Positions 17,801 to 26,289 of a stretch of 64,000 nucleotides of DNA are shown in pieces (the first letter of the stretch is position 1; each line of letters begins with the position of its first letter). The notes beneath the pieces are model-generated. The model was not told the origin of the DNA, did not search any database, and saw only the letters and a list, made by a program, of their open reading frames with translations. The DNA comes from Flavimaricola sp. (lineage in GTDB: Bacteria; Pseudomonadota; Alphaproteobacteria; Rhodobacterales; Rhodobacteraceae). Where the stretch lies: the NCBI GenBank assembly GCA_029255105.1, contig JAQWWH010000090.1, positions 45,676 to 109,675 on the forward strand, given 5' to 3'. Position numbers and translations under genes: made by a program.

Positions 17801-19742
17801 GTCTATCGCCGCCCAAGGTAAGGTGAACCGGCAGGACAATGGCGCCCAAGGGCTGGAGCTGACTGCCAATGGCCCCGGCGGGGCGGTCATCGATATCGCG
17901 TTGCAGGCGGCCACCGAAGCTGATGGCGGGCTGGTGGCAACCGACCTTTCCGTCGAAATCGCCGATCTGGCCGCCTATGCCGGTCTTACTGGGATCGAAC
18001 TGGGCGGCGGCGTCAGCCTTGATATCGAGGGTAGCACCCTGCCCAATGCGGCCCGTTTTGAACTGAGCATCGAGGCCGAGACACGCAACATCGATGTGGG
18101 TAGCACCCCTGTCGCGGACCTTCTTCGGGGCACTGGGCGTATCACAGCCGATGTCACCCGGGGGGACGAAGGCGGGGTGACCTTGACGGGGGCAAGCATC
18201 TCCTACCCCAACCTCGTCATCGCCGGATCGCTGGATGGGCGGGGCGGTGCAGGGTCGGGCCGGTTCAACGCAAGCCTGACCGACATTGGTATTTTTGCCC
18301 CCGACTTTAGCGGTCCCGTCAACGTCGAAGGGACGGCCACCCGAAAGACCGGGGGGTTCTGGCTGGTCCGGACCAATGCCACTGGGCCCGGCGGGATCGC
18401 CTCGCGCGTGACCGGCTCGGTCACCGAGGACGGCACCCTGGACCTGCGCGCGACCGGCGTCGCCCCCTTGGGCCTTGGCAATGCGGTCCTCGACCCACGC
18501 AGGATCAGGGGAACTGCAAATTTCGACCTGACCGCACAGGGTCGACCTGGCCTGGCCGCACTTGCCGGAACGATCACGACCAATGACGGGCAGCTTGCCG
18601 ACCCCTCGCTTGGCCGGGCTCTGGAAAATATCGAGGCGACGATCCAGCTCGCCGGTGCAAGACTTGACCTGCAACTTGGTGCCGAAGCCTCTGGTGGCGG
18701 GCGGCTGGAGGTCAGCGGCCCGATCGCCCTGTCGGGCGGGTTCAGTTCGGACCTTGCCATTACCCTACGTAACCTCGTCCAGCGCGATCCCAACCTTTAC
18801 GAGACAACCGCCGATGCCGACCTGAGGGTCAACGGACCCCTGACCGGAGGGGCGGTCATCTCGGGCACGGTCTCTCTGGGCACGACGGAGGTGCAAGTCC
18901 CGTCCTCCGATATCGGGACCCTCGGAGACTTGCCCTCCGTCCGCCACATCACCCCCTCGGCCGGGGTTCGACAGACCCTTTCCAATGCCGGACTGTCGCT
19001 ATCGGGCGGGGATGCTGTCCAAGGGGATGGCGGCGGCGGCGCCCGCGCCTACCCCCTCGACATCACCATCAACGCGCCCGCGCGGATCTTTATCCGGGGC
19101 CGAGGGTTGGATGCCGAGCTTGGCGGAAGCCTTCGGATCGGCGGAACGACAGGCCAGGTCATTCCTGCCGGACAGTTCAACCTGATCCGGGGACGGCTCG
19201 ACATACTGCAGCAGCGGTTCGCCCTCGACGAAGGCAGTGTCACCCTTCAAGGCGACTTTGTGCCGTTCCTCAGACTTGTTGCCACAACGAATATTTCGGA
19301 CGGGACTGTCGTCAGGATCATTATCGAAGGCCCGGCGTCCGAGCCTGTCGTCCGTTTCGAATCCGAGCCGTCCTATCCTCAGGACGAGGTCTTGGCCCGG
19401 CTGATCTTTGGCCGTGACCTGTCGCAGATTTCACCCCTTCAGGCTGTCCAGCTTGCCGCTGCCGTCAGCACTCTGGCCGGTCGCGGGGGCGGCGGGCTGA
19501 TCAATAGTTTCCGACAGGACCTTGGCCTCGACAACCTGGATCTGACCACGGATACCGAAGGCAATGCCGCTGTGCAGGCGGGCAAGTACCTGACAGATCA
19601 AATTTATTCGGAAGTGACCGTCGGCACCAACCAGACGACGATCGACCTGAACCTGGACCTGACAGAGGACGTTACCGTGACAGGCAGCGCCAATTCGGAT
19701 GGGTCCACCAGCCTCGGCGTCTTTTTCGAACGCGACTACTAA
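14814..19742 (+). CDS. tamB: TamB, translocation/assembly module inner membrane-anchored protein
   Basis: 1642 residues, spanning the periplasm from an N-terminal anchor (VLRLLCLCLFGIILPALAGA) to TamA in the outer membrane. The middle is a long beta-repeat region; the C-terminal 350 residues form the DUF490/TamB domain, with PARIFIRGRGLDAELGGSLRI, GQFNLIRGRLDILQQRF, FLRLVATTN, SEPSYPQDEVLARLIFGRDLSQISPLQAVQLA and a final GVFFERDY. A recurring GLAGRDLxG unit appears at DNA positions 16317, 16832, 17343, 17657 and 17974. The start is TTG 14814 overlapping the tamA stop by four bases (TTGA), so translation is coupled; GTG 14820 is an alternative. Length is at the high end but normal for alphaproteobacterial TamB. 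Confidence 0.93.
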   Translation: MRVLRLLCLCLFGIILPALAGAQDAAQQERDRGFLVGLIEDNLSNVSRTVVIDGFAGALSSRATVEVLSIADAEGIWLEARGLAFEWNRGALLRGRIDVVEMSADTITFFRQPLAEPSPPNPEASPFSLPELPVAIKIDRLRADEIILGAPLLGEETSLSLDGSVSLDGGTGTANIVAERLDGQGRFDIAGSYDNASRQLALAVSLQEEPGGLVVRALDLSGQPSVDLTLQGDGALEDFSADLTLATGGIERITGQFGFVQVTDDTAGNRLDIRLGVEGDVGALLPPDYAAFFGNDARLGVQIERSDDGSTNLRELQVATQSLSLSGTAELTADGWPRRVALTGRVAADDGSPVLLPLSGPRTFVNSADLVVGFNAAAGDRWTAQFGIDGFARPGVTIPQLTLDGGGVIMPRVGDNPGRFDAALTYAARDLSLNNPDLAIALGANITGDLALARDGEGPFRITTLTVEGPGLGVVAEGTISGPGEGLVIASTIALDASDLGRFGGLSGLEGLGGAASLQIVSSVAPLDGSFEIDMTGGTTNLALGLAQLDPLLIGTGEIAVTADRDTTGTRLSQLNITTPEIAITGEAEITSTASDALFDLTVRELSLALPGLDGSGRVQGSARRDAVGQTVITASASLPQTSVQIDATLAPDDAGGVAIADVRADIGDLGPFSALAGRDLAGSLTARIAGTVQPDLSQFDLTVTGESNDLAVGVAQLDPVLAGAGTLSGQLQRTTPGSLKIEGFRLATPALGLSATADITDGTGVADFALALTDAGLVEPRLSGPVQISGNAALDAEAMTTLSVNGIGPGATQLGIDATLTSPEDGSVIAGTLDADIGTLSAFSGLAGRDLAGRLTARLGGTGRMDLSGFDVTYDIAGTGIVAEGIPLNGALTVQGAAQRDEGGVALTLAATGPGGATIDLSTILSDLTPDADVLGTLSARVASLAPYSGLAGRDLSGTLSAALEGGGRLDLSALDLSFDLSGRDLGAGDLSLPGSIAAQGKVNRQDNGAQGLELTANGPGGAVIDIALQAATEADGGLVATDLSVEIADLAAYAGLTGIELGGGVSLDIEGSTLPNAARFELSIEAETRNIDVGSTPVADLLRGTGRITADVTRGDEGGVTLTGASISYPNLVIAGSLDGRGGAGSGRFNASLTDIGIFAPDFSGPVNVEGTATRKTGGFWLVRTNATGPGGIASRVTGSVTEDGTLDLRATGVAPLGLGNAVLDPRRIRGTANFDLTAQGRPGLAALAGTITTNDGQLADPSLGRALENIEATIQLAGARLDLQLGAEASGGGRLEVSGPIALSGGFSSDLAITLRNLVQRDPNLYETTADADLRVNGPLTGGAVISGTVSLGTTEVQVPSSDIGTLGDLPSVRHITPSAGVRQTLSNAGLSLSGGDAVQGDGGGGARAYPLDITINAPARIFIRGRGLDAELGGSLRIGGTTGQVIPAGQFNLIRGRLDILQQRFALDEGSVTLQGDFVPFLRLVATTNISDGTVVRIIIEGPASEPVVRFESEPSYPQDEVLARLIFGRDLSQISPLQAVQLAAAVSTLAGRGGGGLINSFRQDLGLDNLDLTTDTEGNAAVQAGKYLTDQIYSEVTVGTNQTTIDLNLDLTEDVTVTGSANSDGSTSLGVFFERDY

Positions 19743-19746
19743 AGGC

Positions 19747-19768
19747 AAGGTGGGTCCGGACCCACCTT
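19747..19768. terminator. bidirectional terminator between tamB and oppF
   Basis: A perfect 22-bp palindrome, AAGGTGGGTCC followed by GGACCCACCTT, lies immediately after the tamB stop and before the converging oppF stop. It can fold with an 8-9 bp stem on both strands. The T-tracts are short, so it is a likely but not textbook terminator. Confidence 0.6.
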
Positions 19769-19772
19769 ACGC

Positions 19773-20792
19773 TCAGGCCGGGGCCAGAACCTCTGCAGGG
19801 GCGTGGAACGGGCAGGCCACGAGGTGCCCTTCGCCCAGATCCGAGATGGCCGGAAGGTTCCGCGCGCAGCTGTCCTGCGCCTTTGGGCAGCGGGTGCGGA
19901 ACACGCATCCCGAAGGCGGGCGCAGTGGCGAGGGCAGCTCCCCTTCCAGCACCGGACGCTTGCGCGCACGCTCTTTCACCGGATCGGGGATCGGCACGGA
20001 GGAGATCAGCGCCTGCGTATATGGATGTTCCGGCCGGGTGCAGAGTTTGCGGGCGGCGGCGCTTTCCATGAACCGGCCCAGATACATGACCACGATCCGG
20101 TCCGAGATATGCTTAACCACTGACAGGTCGTGGGCGATAAAGATCATCGACAGGCCCATGTCGCGGCGCAGTTCGGCCAAAAGGTTGACCACCTGCGCCT
20201 GCACCGACACGTCCAGCGCCGACACCGGCTCATCGCAGATCAGGAGTTTGGGCCGCAGGATCAGGGCCCGTGCAATACCGATGCGCTGGCATTGTCCGCC
20301 CGAAAACTCATGCGGGTAGCGGTTGATCAGGTTGGGCAACAGGCCGACCCGTTCCATCAGCTCGGCCACCCGGGCCTTGACCTCGGCGCGGGGGGTGTTG
20401 GGGTAGTGGGTCACCAGAGGCTCTGCGATGATGTCGCCCACGGGCATCCGGGGGTTCAGCGCCGCCAGCGGGTCCTGAAAGATCATCTGGACGTCCTTGC
20501 GGTGGCCCCGCCGCTGGCGGACGTCCATTGCGGCAAGGTCCTTGCCTTCGAACACGATACGCCCGCCGGAACTTGGCACGGTACCGACAATCGCGCGGGC
20601 CAGCGTGGATTTGCCCGACCCGCTTTCCCCCACAACCCCGAGGCATTCGCCAGGCTTGAGGTCAAAGGACACCCCGCCCACTGCGTGCAGCTTGAGCGGT
20701 TTGGTCCAGGGCCAGGCCCCTTCGGGCCGTACATCGAAGGTGACGGCAAGGTCTTGCACGGACAGGATAGGTTCTTTGGTCGTGTCGGACAT
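19773..20792 (-). CDS. oppF: oligopeptide ABC transporter ATP-binding protein OppF
   Basis: One of two ATPases powering peptide import. 339 residues. Walker A GESGSGKST, Q-loop MIFQDPLAALNP, signature FSGGQCQRIGIARAL, Walker B LLICDEPVSALD and H-loop FIAHDLS are all present. The C-terminal Opp/Dpp extension carries the Cys motif CVFRTRCPKAQDSC expected for the 4Fe-4S or structural site seen in the family. Start ATG 20792 overlaps the oppD stop (TGATG). Last gene of the oppABCDF operon, ending next to the bidirectional terminator. Confidence 0.95.
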   Translation of the reverse strand: MSDTTKEPILSVQDLAVTFDVRPEGAWPWTKPLKLHAVGGVSFDLKPGECLGVVGESGSGKSTLARAIVGTVPSSGGRIVFEGKDLAAMDVRQRRGHRKDVQMIFQDPLAALNPRMPVGDIIAEPLVTHYPNTPRAEVKARVAELMERVGLLPNLINRYPHEFSGGQCQRIGIARALILRPKLLICDEPVSALDVSVQAQVVNLLAELRRDMGLSMIFIAHDLSVVKHISDRIVVMYLGRFMESAAARKLCTRPEHPYTQALISSVPIPDPVKERARKRPVLEGELPSPLRPPSGCVFRTRCPKAQDSCARNLPAISDLGEGHLVACPFHAPAEVLAPA

Positions 20793-21760
20793 CACGCAAC
20801 CTCCTGTGTGGGGACATGGCAGGCCCGCCGGCGGGTCCCGTCAAAATCGGTCAGGGCGGGCCGGATATCGGCGCAGCTGTCCTGACGGAACGTGCAACGC
20901 GAGGTAAAGGGGCACCCCTTGGGCAGGCGCGACATATCCGGCGGCTCGCCCGCGATCGTCTGCAGGATGTCGTCATCGCGATCAAGGCGGGGCACAGCCT
21001 TGAGCAGGCCCAGAGTGTAGGGATGCGACGGGCTGGCAAAGACATCCGTTGTCGCCCCCTCCTCCATGATTTGCCCGCCGTACATGACCAGCGTCCGATC
21101 GCAAAAGTCCGCCACGATCCCCAGGTCATGGGTGATCAGGATGACGGCAGTGCCAAATTCGCGCCGGATATCGCCCAAAAGCTGCATGATCTGGGCCTGA
21201 ACCGTCACATCCAGCGCGGTTGTCGGTTCGTCCGCGATCAACAGACGGGGGCGGCACAAAAGCGCCATGGCAATCATGATCCGCTGCCGCATTCCGCCCG
21301 AGAATTCATGTGGATACATGGTGATGCGGGCCTTGGCGTCCGGTATGCGAACGGCGTCCAGCATCTTGACCGCCTCTGCCACCGCCTCGCGTTTGGACAT
21401 GCCTTTGTGCAGGGTCAGAACCTCGGCCATCTGGTCCGAGATCCGAATGTAGGGGTTCAGCGAGGTCATCGGATCCTGAAAGATCATCGCGATCTCCTGG
21501 CTTCGGACCTTGTTGAGGGCGGCCTGCGGCAATTCCAGCAGGTTCTTGCCGTCAAAGCGGACCTTACCCGTCGCGGCCCCGTTCTGGGCCAGAAGGCCCA
21601 TGGCGGCAAAGGCCGTCTGCGACTTGCCCGATCCGCTTTCACCGACGATGGCAAGGGTCTCTTGGGTGTCGATGCCAAGAGAGACGCCGTTGACGGCATT
21701 CACCGGCCCATCCCCGGTCTGGAAGGTCACGGTCAGGTTTTCAATCTCAAGCAGGGCCAT
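20792..21760 (-). CDS. oppD: oligopeptide ABC transporter ATP-binding protein OppD
   Basis: Partner ATPase of OppF. 322 residues from ATG 21760 (MALLEIENLTVTFQT), one base after the oppC stop; upstream in-frame starts would lie inside oppC. Walker A GESGSGKSQT, Q-loop MIFQDPMTSLNP, signature FSGGMRQRIMIAMAL, Walker B LLIADEPTTALD and LITHDLG are intact. The C-terminal Cys motif reads CPFTSRCTFRQDSC. It stacks on OppC/OppB at the membrane and hydrolyses ATP for peptide uptake. Confidence 0.95.
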   Translation of the reverse strand: MALLEIENLTVTFQTGDGPVNAVNGVSLGIDTQETLAIVGESGSGKSQTAFAAMGLLAQNGAATGKVRFDGKNLLELPQAALNKVRSQEIAMIFQDPMTSLNPYIRISDQMAEVLTLHKGMSKREAVAEAVKMLDAVRIPDAKARITMYPHEFSGGMRQRIMIAMALLCRPRLLIADEPTTALDVTVQAQIMQLLGDIRREFGTAVILITHDLGIVADFCDRTLVMYGGQIMEEGATTDVFASPSHPYTLGLLKAVPRLDRDDDILQTIAGEPPDMSRLPKGCPFTSRCTFRQDSCADIRPALTDFDGTRRRACHVPTQEVA

Positions 21761-21761
21761 G

Positions 21762-22688
21762 TCAGCGATCCTTCGGATCGAGCGCGTCGCGCAATCCGTC
21801 GCCGACAAAGAAGAAGGCGAAAAGTGTGATGATGAAGAAGAACAGCGGGAACAGAAGCTGCCAGATGACCCCGTATTGCATTTGCCCCGCCCCTGCCGAA
21901 ATCAGCGCGCCCAGCGAGGTGTTCGGCTCGCTCACGCCAAGGCCAATGAAGGAGATAAAGCTTTCGGTGATGATCATGCCAGGGATCAGAAGGGTCGCGT
22001 AGACGATCACGATGCCCAGAAGGTTTGGCACGACATGGCGCAGGATAATCTTCATGGGCGACACCCCGGTCGCCACCGCGGCCTCGACGAATTCCTTGTT
22101 CTTGATGGTCAGGGTCTGCCCCCGCGCGATCCGGGCCATATCAAGCCATGAGATCAGCCCGATCCCGATAAACAGCATCAGGATGGAGCGCCCGAAGATG
22201 ACCAGCATCAGGATCAGGACGAACATGAAGGGGATCGACATCAGGATATCGACGGTCCGCATCATGATGCCGTCGATCCGCCCGCCGAAGTAGCCCGCGA
22301 TCGCGCCGTAAAGCGTTCCGACCACAACGGCCACACCGGCCCCGACAAGGCCCACCAAAAGCGAGATCCGGGTGCCCTGCACGGTCCGTGCAAACAGGTC
22401 GCGCCCGGAACTGTCGGTGCCAAAGTAGTGCCCTGTCGCAAAGGATGGCGTGCCCTTGGTCTGGTTGGCCCCCATCAACGAAAAGTCGATAAAGTCCCGC
22501 TCGTATTGGGCGATCAGACCGCCGAACACGGCAAAGATGCCAATGGCGATCAACACGACAAGCGAGGCCACCGCCGCCTTGTTGCGGAAGAACCGGATCC
22601 GGGCGTCCTTCCACAAGGACCGCCCTTGAACTTCGGCAAGGTGGGCGGCATCGGCCAGCCCGTCCACCACAGCTTTTTCGGGAAACAT
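21762..22688 (-). CDS. oppC: oligopeptide ABC transporter permease OppC
   Basis: Inner membrane permease, 308 residues. The N-terminal OppC_N segment (SLWKDARIRFFRNKAAVASLVVLIAIGIFAVF) contains the first helix. Further hydrophobic segments and the EAA loop EAAVATGVSPMKIILRHVVPN (contacting the ATPases) follow. Start ATG 22688 has a GGAGGGG ribosome site located directly after the oppB stop, 12 bp away. Part of oppABCDF. Confidence 0.94.
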   Translation of the reverse strand: MFPEKAVVDGLADAAHLAEVQGRSLWKDARIRFFRNKAAVASLVVLIAIGIFAVFGGLIAQYERDFIDFSLMGANQTKGTPSFATGHYFGTDSSGRDLFARTVQGTRISLLVGLVGAGVAVVVGTLYGAIAGYFGGRIDGIMMRTVDILMSIPFMFVLILMLVIFGRSILMLFIGIGLISWLDMARIARGQTLTIKNKEFVEAAVATGVSPMKIILRHVVPNLLGIVIVYATLLIPGMIITESFISFIGLGVSEPNTSLGALISAGAGQMQYGVIWQLLFPLFFFIITLFAFFFVGDGLRDALDPKDR

Positions 22689-22700
22689 CTCTGGCCCCTC

Positions 22701-23624
22701 CTAGTAGCGGATTTTCGGGTCGATCCACGCGTAGGCGATGTCGACCAGAAGGTTGAACAGGATGGTGAGAGCGCCCACCAGAATGGTGATCCCCATGATC
22801 ACCGAATAGTCCCGGTTGAAGGCAGAGTTCACAAAGAACTGCCCGATCCCACCGGTCGAGAAGTAGACATCGACGACCACCGATCCGGTGATCATCGCCA
22901 CAAAAGCTGGCCCAAGGTAGCTCAGCACCGGCAGCATTGCGGGCTTGAGGGCGTGGCGGATGATGATCCGGCTGGTTGGCAGCCCCTTGGCCCGGGCCGT
23001 TCGGATGAAGCCGGAGTTAAGGACCTCAAGCATCGAGGACCGGGTGATCCGGGCGATAGAGGCCATGTAGGAGGTCGACAGGGCGATGACCGGCATGATG
23101 ACGTAGTTCCATTGCCCGCCGTTCCAGCCCCCGCCCGGAAGCCAGCCAAGCCAAAGGGTAAAGACCAGCAGCAGGATCGGCGCCATGACGAAGTTGGGCA
23201 GAACCTGCGCCCCGATCGAGATGCCGACAGCCAGATAATCAAGCCAGGTGTTATGCCGGATGGCCGCCGCCACCCCAAGGCTGACACCCACCACGATGGC
23301 CACGACAAAGGACCAGAAGCCGTAGGTCAGCGTCACGGGAAAGCCCTGCGCGATCACGTCGTTGACCGTGCGGTCGCGATACTGGAACGACGGGCCAAAA
23401 TCGAAATGCAGCACGATGTTCGTCACATAGTCGAACATCTGCTTCCAATAGGGCTGATCCAGCCCGTACCGCTCCATCACGTTGGCCATCACCGCGTCAG
23501 GCAGGGCCCGCTCGCTGGTGAAGGGTCCTCCGGGGGCCGCGAACATGAGAACGAAGGAAATGATGATCAGGATCAGCAACGTCGGAACGGCGACGACGAG
23601 CCTGCGGATGATATAGCTGAACAT
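22701..23624 (-). CDS. oppB: oligopeptide ABC transporter permease OppB
   Basis: Inner membrane permease, 307 residues, starting MFSYIIRRLVVAVPTLLILIIISF, the standard OppB/DppB first helix. The EAA-type loop reads RTARAKGLPTSRIIIRHALKPA. The family segment FNRDYSVIMGITILVGALTILFNLLVDIAYAWIDPKIRY closes the protein. It is separated from oppA by 82 bp containing a strong hairpin (23657-23683). Confidence 0.94.
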   Translation of the reverse strand: MFSYIIRRLVVAVPTLLILIIISFVLMFAAPGGPFTSERALPDAVMANVMERYGLDQPYWKQMFDYVTNIVLHFDFGPSFQYRDRTVNDVIAQGFPVTLTYGFWSFVVAIVVGVSLGVAAAIRHNTWLDYLAVGISIGAQVLPNFVMAPILLLVFTLWLGWLPGGGWNGGQWNYVIMPVIALSTSYMASIARITRSSMLEVLNSGFIRTARAKGLPTSRIIIRHALKPAMLPVLSYLGPAFVAMITGSVVVDVYFSTGGIGQFFVNSAFNRDYSVIMGITILVGALTILFNLLVDIAYAWIDPKIRY

Positions 23625-23656
23625 TTTGGGCTCCGGCCGCTGGAATACGACGATGT

Positions 23657-23683
23657 GCCGCGCCCCCGGAAAGGGGGCGCGGC
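23657..23683. promoter_or_regulatory. strong intercistronic hairpin between oppA and oppB
   Basis: GCCGCGCCCCC and GGGGGCGCGGC form a perfect 11-bp stem with a GGAAA (or TTTCC) loop. In the opp transcript it lies after the oppA stop and before oppB. No U-run follows, so it should stabilise the oppA mRNA 3' end or cause only partial termination. This is the usual way to make more binding protein than membrane components. Confidence 0.6.
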
Positions 23684-23706
23684 GTTTCGTTCAGATTTGA
23701 CCAGAG

Positions 23707-25344
23707 TTACTCGGAAGCCGAGATGTAGAGGTCGCGCGAATACCAGTTCTGCAACAGGTTTTCGGTCGGCCAGTTTTCCAGGTTCTCACTCATCATGCGA
23801 ACGCTGGCGTAGTGGTAGATCGGGATGATCGCAGCGTCGGCTGCCGCAATCTCTTCGACCCGCTGGTACAGCGGCAGCGGATCAGAGGCCAGTTTGGCCT
23901 CTTGCATCAGCGCATCCACTTCGGCGTTGGAGTATTTGCCGTCGTTGTAGGACGAGGTGGTGGTGAAAAGGTCGAGGTAGGTGGAGGGTTCTGCATAGTC
24001 TGCACACCAGCCGCCACGCGCAACTTCGTAGTTCTGCTCACCACGGGTATCGAGGAAGGTTGCCCATTCCTGGTTGGCCAGAGTGGCCTCGACGCCCAGT
24101 GTCTGCTTCCACATCTGGCTGACGGCAACGGCGATGGCCGCATGGCTGTCAGATGTGTTGTAGACAATCTCGAACGACAACGGGTTGTCGGCGCCGTAGC
24201 CCGCCTCGGCAAGCAGCTCTACCGCCATTGCGTTGCGCTCGGCCTGGGTCATGTTTGCCATCGGGATATCCGGCACTTCCCAGCCCGGGATCGCCCAATG
24301 GGTAAAGGTGTAGGCGGCTCGCTGGCCACCTGCCAGAACGTTTTCGACGATAATGTCACGGTCAACCGCCAAGCTCAGCGCCTGACGCACGCGCACATCT
24401 GCCAGGGCCTCGGGGCCGCTGTCGGACATGTTGAACATGTAGTAGTAAGAGCACGAGTTCGGGAAGCTGATCGCCTGCTCGGGATACTCTTCTTTCAGGC
24501 GCGGATACTGACCGGCGGGGATGTCGGTCATGTTCAGCTCGCCAGCCAGATAACGGGTCAGGGCGGCGTTCTCATCGTTGATGATGAGGGCGGTGACTTC
24601 ATCGATGATGGTCGCGTCGTTGTTCCAGTACATCGGGTTACGCACGCGGACGAGCTTTTCCTGCGGCGTGTATTCGGACAGGGTGTAGGCCCCGTTCGAC
24701 ACGATGTTCTCCGGGTCGGTCCAGTTGTCGCCAAAGGCCTCGATCGTGGCCTGGTGGGCGGGGAACAGGGTGGGGAAAGTTGAGGTTTGCGGGAAGTACG
24801 GACGCGGCGCGTCGATGGTGATTTCCAGGGTCATATCGTCGATGGCCCGGACACCCAGCTCTTCCAGCGGCATTTCGCCAGCGGTGACTGCAGATGCATT
24901 CAGGATGCCTGCAACTTCGAGGAACCAGGCATATTCAGAGGCGGTTGCCGGGTCTGCAGCGCGGCGAATGCCATAGACGAAGTCACCGGCGGTGACGGGG
25001 TCGCCGTTCGACCATTTGGCAGTGTCGCGAAGGGTAAAGGTATAAACAAGGCCATCGTCGGACACTTCAAAACCAGTGGCGACGCCGGGGATGACATTGC
25101 CTTCGGCATCTTCGTTCATCAGGCCTTCAAACAGGTCGCGCGCAACTTCGGATCCCGAAACATCCTGGATCAGCTGCGGGTCGATGGACGGGAAATCGTC
25201 AAGAACCCGGTAGGTAAAGACCTGCTCGGAGGCGAGGGCCTGACCGGTTACGGGATGGACGGCATGTGCATCGGCCATCGCCTGTCCGGCAAGCGCGATA
25301 AGCGCTGTGGCGGTACCCGCCATAAGTGCTGTTTTGATTGTCAT
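23707..25344 (-). CDS. oppA: periplasmic oligopeptide-binding protein OppA
   Basis: Extracytoplasmic peptide-binding protein (SBP family 5), 545 residues. The signal peptide MTIKTALMAGTATALIALAGQAMA is cleaved about residue 24. The family signature region reads GLMNEDAEGNVIPGVATGFEVSDDG, followed by YTFTLRDTAKWSNGDPVTAGDFVYGIRRAADP. The C-terminus has the usual IPIYHYASVRMMSENLENW and NWYSRDLYI as in OppA/MppA proteins. Start ATG 25344 has an excellent CAGGGAGAA site. First gene of the operon; its 5' leader holds a long hairpin. The bound peptide class cannot be told from sequence. Confidence 0.94.
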   Translation of the reverse strand: MTIKTALMAGTATALIALAGQAMADAHAVHPVTGQALASEQVFTYRVLDDFPSIDPQLIQDVSGSEVARDLFEGLMNEDAEGNVIPGVATGFEVSDDGLVYTFTLRDTAKWSNGDPVTAGDFVYGIRRAADPATASEYAWFLEVAGILNASAVTAGEMPLEELGVRAIDDMTLEITIDAPRPYFPQTSTFPTLFPAHQATIEAFGDNWTDPENIVSNGAYTLSEYTPQEKLVRVRNPMYWNNDATIIDEVTALIINDENAALTRYLAGELNMTDIPAGQYPRLKEEYPEQAISFPNSCSYYYMFNMSDSGPEALADVRVRQALSLAVDRDIIVENVLAGGQRAAYTFTHWAIPGWEVPDIPMANMTQAERNAMAVELLAEAGYGADNPLSFEIVYNTSDSHAAIAVAVSQMWKQTLGVEATLANQEWATFLDTRGEQNYEVARGGWCADYAEPSTYLDLFTTTSSYNDGKYSNAEVDALMQEAKLASDPLPLYQRVEEIAAADAAIIPIYHYASVRMMSENLENWPTENLLQNWYSRDLYISASE

Positions 25345-25397
25345 TTATATTCTCCCTGTTGCTATTGGTGGCTGGCGGTCCTTGCGGCCGGGCCACA

Positions 25398-25439
25398 GAT
25401 CAACGTCCGTCCCGCGCAAGGCGCGGGCATGGATTGATC
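25398..25439 (-). promoter_or_regulatory. long hairpin in the oppA 5' region
   Basis: Nested inverted arms GATCAA/TTGATC, TCC/GGA and CCCGCGC/GCGCGGG close on a 3-base loop, with only small internal loops, over 42 bases. It ends 54 bp upstream of the oppA start. It could fold in the opp leader RNA (attenuation, stability, or a small-RNA target) or be the terminator of a small transcript. The rest of the 372-bp gap to the hemerythrin gene (25345-25716) should hold both divergent promoters; I see no further gene in it. Confidence 0.45.
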
Positions 25440-25716
25440 CTTTTGCCTGTTTGGTGAAATGGCAAGAGACATCGCAACTTGACCCTACGGCAGAAGAGGC
25501 GGGCGGTCAGTTTGCTGACATTTGGCGTGCGGGATGGGCGATTTGCAGCCTAACTTCGTCAGTTTGGCGTCTGACATACGTTGATGCCGGCCAGGACACG
25601 GGTTGGCGGAACGAATCCCTATGGTTGTTTGAAACGCGCCCGGGTTGCGCCCTGCCTGTTCCGGCTTTCCCTTCCTGACACACGGGTTATGTCTGGCACG
25701 GTACAGGAGATCGCCA

Positions 25717-26289
25717 ATGGCCGAAGACATCACCCTTGAAACCCGCCTTGCCCTGCCCGACGCGCTGCGTGTGCTGGTCACCGCCTATCCCCGCGACAGC
25801 TGGGAAAGCCATTCCGAGTTTCACGGGCTGATCAGCTTCTGGCTGGAGCGACACATGATGTTTCGCAAACTCATGGCAAATATGCAGTCCGATGCCCAGG
25901 CAGCGGCGGATCGCAAGATCGACCCCAAGACCTATGCCAACCGCCTGTCCCGATTCGGCGGCATGTTCGTCAACGAACTGCATGGGCACCACCAGATCGA
26001 GGATCATCACTACTTTCCGGTTCTGGCCCGGACCGAGCCGACGATTGCCCGGGGGTTTGAAATCCTCGACAAGGACCATCACGCCATCGACGGGCACCTC
26101 AACAACTTTGTCAAAGGGGCCAACGCCATTCTGTCGCGGCTGTCCGATCCGATTGCCTTTGGCAGCAGCATCGGTCGGTTCAACGATGACCTGACCCGTC
26201 TGGAAGGGTTTCTGGATCGCCACCTGCTGGATGAAGAGGAACTGGTCGTTCCCGTCATCCTCAAGCACGGCTCAGGAGCGCTTAGTTAG
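25717..26289 (+). CDS. hemerythrin HHE cation-binding domain protein
   Basis: 190 residues from ATG 25717, which has AGGAG nine bases before it. Repeated His/Glu metal ligands suit a di-iron four-helix bundle: HSEFHGL, ERHMMF, ELHGHHQIEDHHYFPVL, DKDHHAIDGHLNNF and DRHLLDEEELVVP. Such proteins bind O2, NO or iron in the cytoplasm; the role here is not known. No signal peptide. It converges on cbpM and the two coding regions overlap by 8 bp at their 3' ends. Divergent from oppA across a 372-bp gap. Confidence 0.88.
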   Translation: MAEDITLETRLALPDALRVLVTAYPRDSWESHSEFHGLISFWLERHMMFRKLMANMQSDAQAAADRKIDPKTYANRLSRFGGMFVNELHGHHQIEDHHYFPVLARTEPTIARGFEILDKDHHAIDGHLNNFVKGANAILSRLSDPIAFGSSIGRFNDDLTRLEGFLDRHLLDEEELVVPVILKHGSGALS

